From Datisca glomerata (lineage: Eukaryota > Streptophyta > Magnoliopsida > Cucurbitales > Datiscaceae): a DNA stretch of 64,000 nt. Below, in pieces: positions 60,234-64,000 of the stretch. The translations under genes and the position numbers were made by a program. How positions within the stretch are numbered: position 1 is the first letter of the stretch; each line of letters opens with the position of its first letter. The stretch covers positions 786,227 to 850,226 of the forward strand of contig QANY01009091.1 of assembly GCA_003255025.1 (NCBI GenBank), written 5' to 3'. Under the pieces are notes generated by a model. That model saw only the letters and a program-made list of their open reading frames with translations, had not been told where the DNA came from and searched no databases.

Positions 60234-60245
60234 GCTCTGATACCA
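60234..60245 (-). other. Primer binding site of copia D
   Basis: Reads TGGTATCAGAGC on the minus strand, two bases from the 5' LTR end. It fixes the orientation of the element. Confidence 0.92.
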
Positions 60246-60247
60246 AT

Positions 60248-60376
60248 TGGTGGGACCGGTTGGTTTTAAAATTAATTAAAAACATGTTTGAACCACGAAC
60301 GGTTCTTGAGTGGAATATATAAAAAATTCAATTAGGTTATGTAATAAGCAAATTAAATAAATTAAAATCAAACAAT
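60248..60376 (-). repeat. 5' LTR fragment of copia D
   Basis: Matches the left end of 54065-55988 (ACCGGTTGGTTTTAAAATTA, TTAAATAAATTAAAATCAAA) with a fair number of differences, and stops exactly where the TG of element E begins. Confidence 0.88.
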
Positions 60377-62642
60377 TGTTGGGGGTTATGCGCTCAAAAC
60401 ATGTGTATTAACATTTTGGTATGGAATTTAAAAAGGATTACATTTTTGTTATAATTGTTCTTTCAAATTGTTGTTGAATAATTTTTATAAATGTCTAAAA
60501 AAATCCATATTCATTAATGAGACTATGATCTTGTATTAGTATGAGATGATTAAGATTATAGATAATGAATAAAATTGTTAGCAACATATTAAAGTATAGA
60601 ATCTTTAATGAATGATTGCTAGTACGGTTCATTAAGCATTATGAATGCTTGTGATCTAGATCCGGATCATTGATGTGGATAGACATATTAATAAAGGTAC
60701 TTTATATAATAATATTATATATGAGAGGATCGATGAAAATTAATATGATTATTAATGTACCATTTATCATAAAGATTTAATACACAACAATTCAATGATC
60801 ATATGTAGATCTGTCTGAATCCTGAGTAGTCATGAACTCATATGCATGTCTACTGGATCTTTTGATTCACTCGTTAATGTCTGCTTGTTTTTTATGCTGG
60901 TGACTTGTGTTTTGAAGATTCAGTGATGTGGATGGCTGGAGACATGATTTTACAAGATTTGGAATCTAAGCTTTCTTAACAGATCGTATATTAGTTTTCT
61001 TAAATGTTAATTCTAAAATTTATAATAAGATTATATATTAGTCATTCCCTAGTGGATTAATAGCACTTAAGGATCAAGAGATAATTAGAAGGATAAAACG
61101 ATAATTTTGACTAGTTCTAATTTACGAACCAATAATTGAAGGACAAAACTACATGAAATGATTATGTCAGTGGACTACATGAGAATACTCTGTAAATACA
61201 TTCTATAATCTCTAAAAGTGCATTGCCATATTTATAGTGGAGTAATAATGAAATTAATAAATAATATTATTTAATTAAAAAGTTTAATTAATAATCTAGT
61301 TTATTGGACCTTAGATAGGTCCATGATTGTCAAGTCACCTCTATACTATATTGTCTAGGGTGTGAATATTTCAAGACTTGAGAAGTGGAGTGACTTGCAA
61401 AAGGAATTTTTATTCTGGGGCAAGCACATAATTTTGAGATAATTATGTGTGATTAATTAATTAAATTATTTATATATTTAAATATAATTTTCAAAAATTT
61501 TATATATATATATATAAAGAATTATTGATTTTTTAATAATCGATAAGTGAGACAAAATATCTAATTTATGAAATTAGATAATTAAATTATTATTAAATAA
61601 TAAATTTTATTAACTAAATCTGTTATTTGTGAAATAATAGATAAATTAGTTGATAGGGATAATCTAATAAGTTAATTTTGAATTACCTGATATCTAGATA
61701 ATTATCTGATTAAAATAAATATTTAATTCACAGTAATTATCACGTGTCAATCACTGATAAGGTATCAGAAATTGGCATAGACTATTGTGGTACCACATGA
61801 CACTACAATAGTTAGTGTGCAACGCTTTAGTGTCACATGACACTTCAGTGGTGCCGTGAGGCATTGTGCGGGTTCACGGCACACTGCAATGCAATGTGAA
61901 ACTGTAGTTGTGCACAATTGGAATGAGTCTCACTACAATTAGTGATTTTACAATTAAATATTATTTCAGTTTATCCCTAAAAATCTGATACGCCATTATC
62001 TAGAATATATATACATATACTATTATAATGGCCTAGGTTGTTGAAAGAAGATGAGAGAATCAATTGATCAGATTATCAGTTCGTCAATCAATAGTTGAAT
62101 TGAGAACACGATTGGTGTCAGAGAGATTTTCTTTTGTGATTAAACTTAATCAAATCTCTATAAGAATAATCATCACGTTCTTTTAGAGAATCATCTCACT
62201 AAAGGCATTCTCAGTAAATCTCTAGATCTCTTGTGTTGAGAATATCTAGAGACTGAAAAAATGTCTTGTAATATTCTACTTGTCCACACACATCCTAGTG
62301 CGTTGCTGATTGACTTGAAAGATCTTAGTGTGGATCTCGGAGTCTACTGATCATTGGAACGATTTTGTGGGAACGGAGGATCGATCGATTTTTGTAAAGA
62401 CATTTGATATAGACTACAGGAGGTATATGATTCATATTATTGTATGTTGTAGATTTAACTTATAAATATATAATGGATCCTGACCGATTGAAAAAAAAGT
62501 TTTCAATAAAAGTTTTTATTTGATTATCGTGACGTTGCGCAAGTTTTATTTTATTAAAAGATTTATTTTTATTAAAATTTTAGTTTTTTAAAAGGCCACA
62601 CGCCTCCACTCTTCTGCTGCGCAAGCGCAGTGACGACGAGCA
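60377..62642 (+). repeat. 5' LTR of copia E, about 2.27 kb
   Basis: Starts TGTTGGGGGTTATGCG inside the copia D LTR and ends GTGACGACGAGCA, followed by a primer-site-like TGGTATCAATCGG at 62645. A TATA-like AGAATATATATACATATAC near 62000 fits the promoter. The partner LTR is outside the window, so the ends rest on TG...CA, the interruption of D and the primer site. Confidence 0.72.
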
Positions 62643-64000
62643 TGTGGTATCAATCGGTCTTTATATATTTATATGGTAAATGTTGTGTACATTTTCTTGC
62701 ATTATTCATATAATATGAGATATGTATGATGATGAATGGTTATATTTTTTTGAATGTATGAAAAATTATGGATCGTTAATTGTATGGTGATTATTTGAGT
62801 TATGCTTTGTTTTAATTTTTCCTAGATCTTGTGCAAGCCGAATTGAGGCGTAGAAATTTTTGCAATTTTATTTTGAATATTATTGTAATTATTTCGAATG
62901 CGAGAAGATGAAGACCGCACTTGACGAACAACAAAATTTTACTGTTCATGCAAAAATATTGTTCACCTATGAAACACTGTTCATGCCGGTAATTTACTGT
63001 TCTAGCAGGGGTGAATAATGCCAGTGGTATTGCGCCGACGGTGAATAGTGCCAGCGAATTTGTGCCAGTGGTACTGTGCTGGCGGTGAACAGTGTTGTCC
63101 GGCACTGCAGGCAGCTGCCAGTGATGGCCTGCGAGCGGAGAGTCCTATCGTCGTGACAACTGTTGTCATGTTTTAGGAAAGTTTTCAATAAACCATACAA
63201 CTAACTCTATCACCTATGTGTTCATTAAAACCTAAAGTCATTAAAACCTAATGTAATTTTAAAATTAATTATTAATTTTTGATTTTATGAAAAATAAAAA
63301 TTAATAGGGTGATTGGGTTTGACCAAATCAAATAAAGTATTTATTTGACTAAATCAAAGTCAACTATATTAGAAGAAATAATTATTGAAATTGTTGTAAT
63401 TAAGAAAAATAGTTTTTCTATTTAAAAATAGTTTTGTTTAAAACTTGAAAATTATGAAGATGGACAGCAGGAGGAGAAGACAATATTTGAGAAATATGTA
63501 TTCTTGAAGTTCATTTTGTAATTTTATTTCTTTATTTCAAGGGTTGTAATTTAGAAATACCTAATAGTCACTCAGTCCATTATTATTTTATTTAATTGTT
63601 AAATAATTGTTATATTTAATAACATATCCATGCATTAGTCGATCACGTGTCATGCATGAAAATCTCACACAGTTTTATTTGATCATGTATCCCATATGTA
63701 GAAACATGATTTATTAGAATTATCCTAATATGTTTATATGTATTACTTTATGAAAGCAATTGTGTGTATATTGCTAGGTTTTAACTAGCTGAAACTTGGT
63801 AATCATACGACGCTAAAGGTTATAGTAACATTTAGGTTAACCGACTTTAGTAAAATAAATTTATTAAATTTTGATAGATATAATTAATTAGTTAATCTAA
63901 GTTCACCTAATTATGACTTAGGCGTTTCAGAAATTTGAATGAACTTAGACCAAAGAGATTGGAATAACTGTTAATTTCACTTTCATAGAGTTATATTTTT
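62643..64000 (+). mobile_element. Internal leader of copia E, cut by the window end
   Basis: The primer-like site at 62645-62657 is diverged from TGGTATCAGAGC. The leader has repeated TACTGTTCATGC/GTGAACAGTG phrases (62938-63100) and a phrase GAATTGAGGCGTAGAAATTT that also occurs, slightly changed, in the copia D leader on the other strand. No gag coding is reached before 64000; the short minus-strand frames at 62812-63200 are in this leader and are not genes. Confidence 0.6.

Larger units (their letters stand above)
54065..60376 (-). mobile_element. Copia element D, internally deleted and split by element E
   Basis: The 3' LTR (54065-55988), purine tract, RNase H end, integrase, GAG-pre-integrase, degenerate gag, leader, Met primer site (60234-60245) and the first 129 bp of the 5' LTR are all present on the minus strand. 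The reverse transcriptase is missing. At 60377 the 5' LTR is cut by element E; the remainder must lie right of the window. Confidence 0.85.

Noticed and set aside
62812..63200. Minus-strand ORFs in the copia E leader
   Set aside because: They are translations of the repeated TGTTCA/GTGAACAGTG leader phrases, with no family support.

Overview
The window is nuclear DNA of a flowering plant, most likely a eudicot. Its genes are split by many GT-AG introns, it carries two plant-specific intact genes (a RUS1-type DUF647 protein and a ferric-chelate reductase), it is AT-rich, and much of it is copia-type LTR retrotransposons that use the initiator-Met tRNA primer site, LINE remnants and hAT-like DNA elements. 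I see no bacterial operon, CRISPR array, tRNA or rRNA gene. The species cannot be named from this sequence.

Layout. 1-1444: intergenic, with one tRNA-derived SINE-like head. 1445-6376: complete but inactivated copia element A (+) with paired LTRs. 6762-7690: broken LINE 3' part (-). 8580-9281: CT-rich stretch with a doubtful small ORF. 11696-12670: exon-by-exon remnant of a DUF212 (acid phosphatase/haloperoxidase-related) gene (+). 14007-15112: inverted repeat and a candidate DNA element. 15633-20140: intact eight-exon RUS1-like gene (+). 20556-22040: broken nitrobindin-like gene (-). 22485-22596: hairpins. 23141-27710: decayed plant-mobile-domain gene (-), with a nonautonomous hAT element (23179-24928) inside its 3' coding end. 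28745-29717: minisatellite that reverses orientation. 30557-34071: intact eight-exon FRO gene (-).

From about 36.8 kb to the right end the window is nearly all repeats: a LINE remnant (36860-39540, -) butted onto copia element B (39541-43871, -); copia C (45004-50646, -); a 575-bp hAT MITE with a perfect 8-bp target duplication (51705-52279) inside an unrecognised gene remnant; copia D (54065-60376, -), which has lost its reverse transcriptase; and copia E (60377 to beyond the window end, +), which landed inside the 5' LTR of D.

The two apparently functional genes are unrelated in pathway: RUS1 acts in UV-B and vitamin-B6-linked seedling development, FRO in reductive iron or copper uptake. 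The rest is a record of nested insertion and decay. All coordinates come from reading the sequence and the supplied translations by eye; no alignment or database search was run.
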